DNA of 64,000 nt from Metabacillus sp. KUDC1714. Lineage in GTDB: Bacteria; Bacillota; Bacilli; Bacillales; Bacillaceae. The DNA lies in the NCBI RefSeq assembly GCF_014217835.1, contig NZ_CP055263.1:3475501-3539500 (forward strand), read 5' to 3'. Under the pieces are notes generated by a model, which made no database searches, was not told the origin of the DNA, and saw nothing but the letters and a program-made list of their open reading frames with translations. Position numbers and translations under genes: made by a program. Below are positions 62,519 to 64,000 of this stretch, piece after piece. How positions within the stretch are numbered: position 1 is the first letter of the stretch; each line of letters opens with the position of its first letter.

Positions 62519-62857
62519 GGTATTCCCCCCAAGAAAAAGATGTTTGATATAAGATATATGTTTGTTCCTACTAATAATAACCGATTAATAATTACGTCTT
62601 GAAATTTAGCTTATCATTCTAACTACATATTATATTAGTCTATTGTAAATTTCTATACTTCAATTGGGTAAGGCCAATAAACTCTCTAAACAATTGAATA
62701 AAGTATGACGAATGTCAAAAAATAAAAATCAATTGATAATAAGGTCGAACAGGTGACATGCTTCTATTTTTCGTCTGCTATTAAATAGATAATCGGTTAT
62801 ATGGATGCCTAGCTAAATCATGTTAAGATAATGGAAAATACAAAGGAGGAAATTACC

Positions 62858-63190
62858 TTGCCACATATCGTATTTCGCGGAATAAACATTCAACAATTAA
62901 AAAACATCAGTAAACCACTACTAGAAGAACTTGCAGACATTTGTGAATGTGGGACAGATAATTTCACATTCGAGCTACCAAGCTCTGTGTTTGTATTTAA
63001 TGGTGAAGAAACCGAAGCATTCCCGCTTATTGAAGTGAAGTGGTTTGAGCGTGGACAACAGATCCGTAATCTATTTGCCCAAGCAGTAACAAACTATCTT
63101 CTCGAATTAGGGTTACCTGAAGTAGAGGTTGTCTTTACTGCATATTCTGAAGAAGCGTACTATACTAATGGAAAGCACTGTGCAGAATAA
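62858..63190 (+). CDS. DUF1904 family protein
   Basis: 110 residues from TTG 62858 behind AAAGGAGG; an ATG at 62831 is upstream of that site. It opens PHIVFRGINIQQLKNISKPL and has EVKWFERGQQIRN in the middle, as in other DUF1904 proteins. It probably belongs to the tautomerase-like fold, with Pro at position 2. Function unknown. Confidence 0.82.
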   Translation: MPHIVFRGINIQQLKNISKPLLEELADICECGTDNFTFELPSSVFVFNGEETEAFPLIEVKWFERGQQIRNLFAQAVTNYLLELGLPEVEVVFTAYSEEAYYTNGKHCAE

Positions 63191-63483
63191 ATGGACTGAC
63201 AAGAAGCACTTGACTCATGAAATGGCCCATCGTTATTGTTGTTTGTTGTTGGGTCTTTTCATTAATGAGCATTAGGAGTTTAATTCAAGAAGAGACACAA
63301 TGATGAAAAGGCTGTTTAAGGGTAAAAAGATTTTCAAGTTTAAGCCCTTGAAAAGGCAGTTGTTCTTTCTAAAACTCATTAAAGTCAAAAAATAACAATG
63401 AATAATATTGACATCTATGAAAATAGATCATATCATTATGGTGAAAAGATACATATTGATATGATGAATAGAGGGGATGATCG

Positions 63484-64000
63484 TTGGAAAAGAGAAAAGT
63501 TTTCGATGAGACATTGGAACTTGTAATGGAAAGAATAAAGAATGGCATATGGAGACCAGGACAACGGTTACCCACTCTTGTAAAACTTACAGAGGAACTG
63601 AACGTAAGTACATCTACTTTACGTGAGGTCTTACGAATATTAGAAGATAAAAAAATCATTTCCATTGAACATGGTCGTGGAATTTTTGTTCGAAAAGATA
63701 TGATCTATTCTGAAAAAGCTCAAGAAAAAATAAGTACAGAATCCCTCTTTAAACTATTTGAAGCAAGGCTACTTTTAGAAACAGAATTTGCATATTTTGC
63801 AGCACAAAGAGCATTTATTCAAGAAATTGAAGAAATTTGTCATTCTTCTGAAAAAATCGCAAAACATATCGAACGTTTTGAAAGTTTTGCAGACGAAGAT
63901 GTTTATTTCCACTTTTTAATCGCAAAAGCAGCACACAGTGACTTCCTTTTTGACATGTTTAGATCACTAGAACCTCAACTACTAGAATCTCGTAAATATA
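63484..64000 (+). CDS. GntR/FadR-family transcriptional regulator (3' truncated by window)
   Basis: 172 codons are visible from TTG 63484 behind AGAGGGG. The winged-helix domain reads LELVMERIKNGIWRPGQRLP, LTEELNVSTSTLREVLRILE and HGRGIFVRK. The FCD ligand domain begins about residue 85 (LFKLFEARLLLETEFAYFAA, then FHFLIAKAAHSDFLFDM). FCD regulators often bind sugar acids such as uronates, which would suit the pectin genes, but the target is not visible. The gene runs out of the window. Confidence 0.9.
   Translation, partial: MEKRKVFDETLELVMERIKNGIWRPGQRLPTLVKLTEELNVSTSTLREVLRILEDKKIISIEHGRGIFVRKDMIYSEKAQEKISTESLFKLFEARLLLETEFAYFAAQRAFIQEIEEICHSSEKIAKHIERFESFADEDVYFHFLIAKAAHSDFLFDMFRSLEPQLLESRKY

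Noticed and set aside
1..64000. tRNA, rRNA, insertion sequence or prophage genes
   Set aside because: I looked for clover-leaf ends, rRNA blocks, transposase motifs and phage structural genes and found none that could be supported.

Overview
The window comes from a low-GC Gram-positive bacterium, almost certainly a Bacillaceae species. Signs of this are strong AGGAGG-type ribosome sites, frequent TTG/GTG starts, cre-like (CcpA) boxes, Bacillus-type protein families (YesL, DUF1904, CBO0543, DUF456, FIMAH domain, YlbL/SepM-like protease) and two kinds of intergenic repeat of a type I recall from Bacillaceae. I saw no rRNA, tRNA, CRISPR array, prophage or insertion sequence. The dominant theme is use of plant cell-wall sugars: rhamnogalacturonan/pectin, L-fucose, beta-galactosides and probably oxidised (3-keto) glycosides.

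Layout. 1-4.7 kb: end of a membrane protein gene, a TPR-dynamin-like GTPase and a SepM-type PDZ/Lon protease. 4.7-5.55 kb: gene-free DNA with a hierarchical GGTTCAAT repeat array. 5.6-10.3 kb (minus strand): Gfo/Idh oxidoreductase, ThuA-like protein, second Gfo/Idh oxidoreductase and a LacI regulator whose usual start codon position reads TTA. 10.4-16.7 kb: a rhamnogalacturonan acetylesterase, then a giant secreted acetylesterase-rhamnogalacturonan lyase fusion. 17-26.2 kb: a two-component system, an alpha/beta hydrolase, PEP carboxylase, a 2-hydroxyacid dehydrogenase, an M50-like peptidase and a small coiled-coil protein. 26.4-32.3 kb: the ketodeoxygluconate branch (kdgK, eda, DeoR regulator, kduD, kduI, yesL-like). 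32.7-36.6 kb: AraC regulator, TIM-barrel sugar isomerase-like protein and two Gfo/Idh proteins. 37-46.2 kb: DUF456 protein, GH2 enzyme (minus strand), GH95 alpha-L-fucosidase, fuconolactonase-like amidohydrolase and an SGNH esterase. 46.5-47.5 kb: L,D-transpeptidase. 47.6-53.7 kb: AraC regulator divergent from an L-fucose oxidation operon. 54-64 kb: DNA repair methyltransferase, YbaK, aldo/keto reductases, AraC regulators, Gfo/Idh oxidoreductase, a PhyH-HEAT fusion, small proteins and a truncated GntR regulator.

How they work together. Secreted esterase/lyase activity would deacetylate and cut rhamnogalacturonan I. Unsaturated uronates would then flow through KduI, KduD, KdgK and Eda to pyruvate and glyceraldehyde-3-phosphate. 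The GH95 enzyme would release L-fucose, which FucU, an SDR dehydrogenase, the amidohydrolase lactonase, a split UxaA-type dehydratase, a second SDR and an FAH-family hydrolase could carry to pyruvate and lactate without phosphorylation. A candidate operator motif (TTTGTTTTTGTTCG-like) occurs before deoR, kdgK and kduD, which would make one small regulon. Five Gfo/Idh/MocA proteins plus ThuA and a TIM-barrel protein suggest oxidoreductive glycoside breakdown. No sugar transporter gene is present anywhere in the window.

The most unusual points are: the fucose operon with its two-gene UxaA-type dehydratase; a decayed aldo/keto reductase start that survives as a 31-codon leader overlapping the lactonase start; duplicated promoter blocks on both sides of the fucosidase gene; the PhyH-HEAT fusion; and the hierarchical repeat array.
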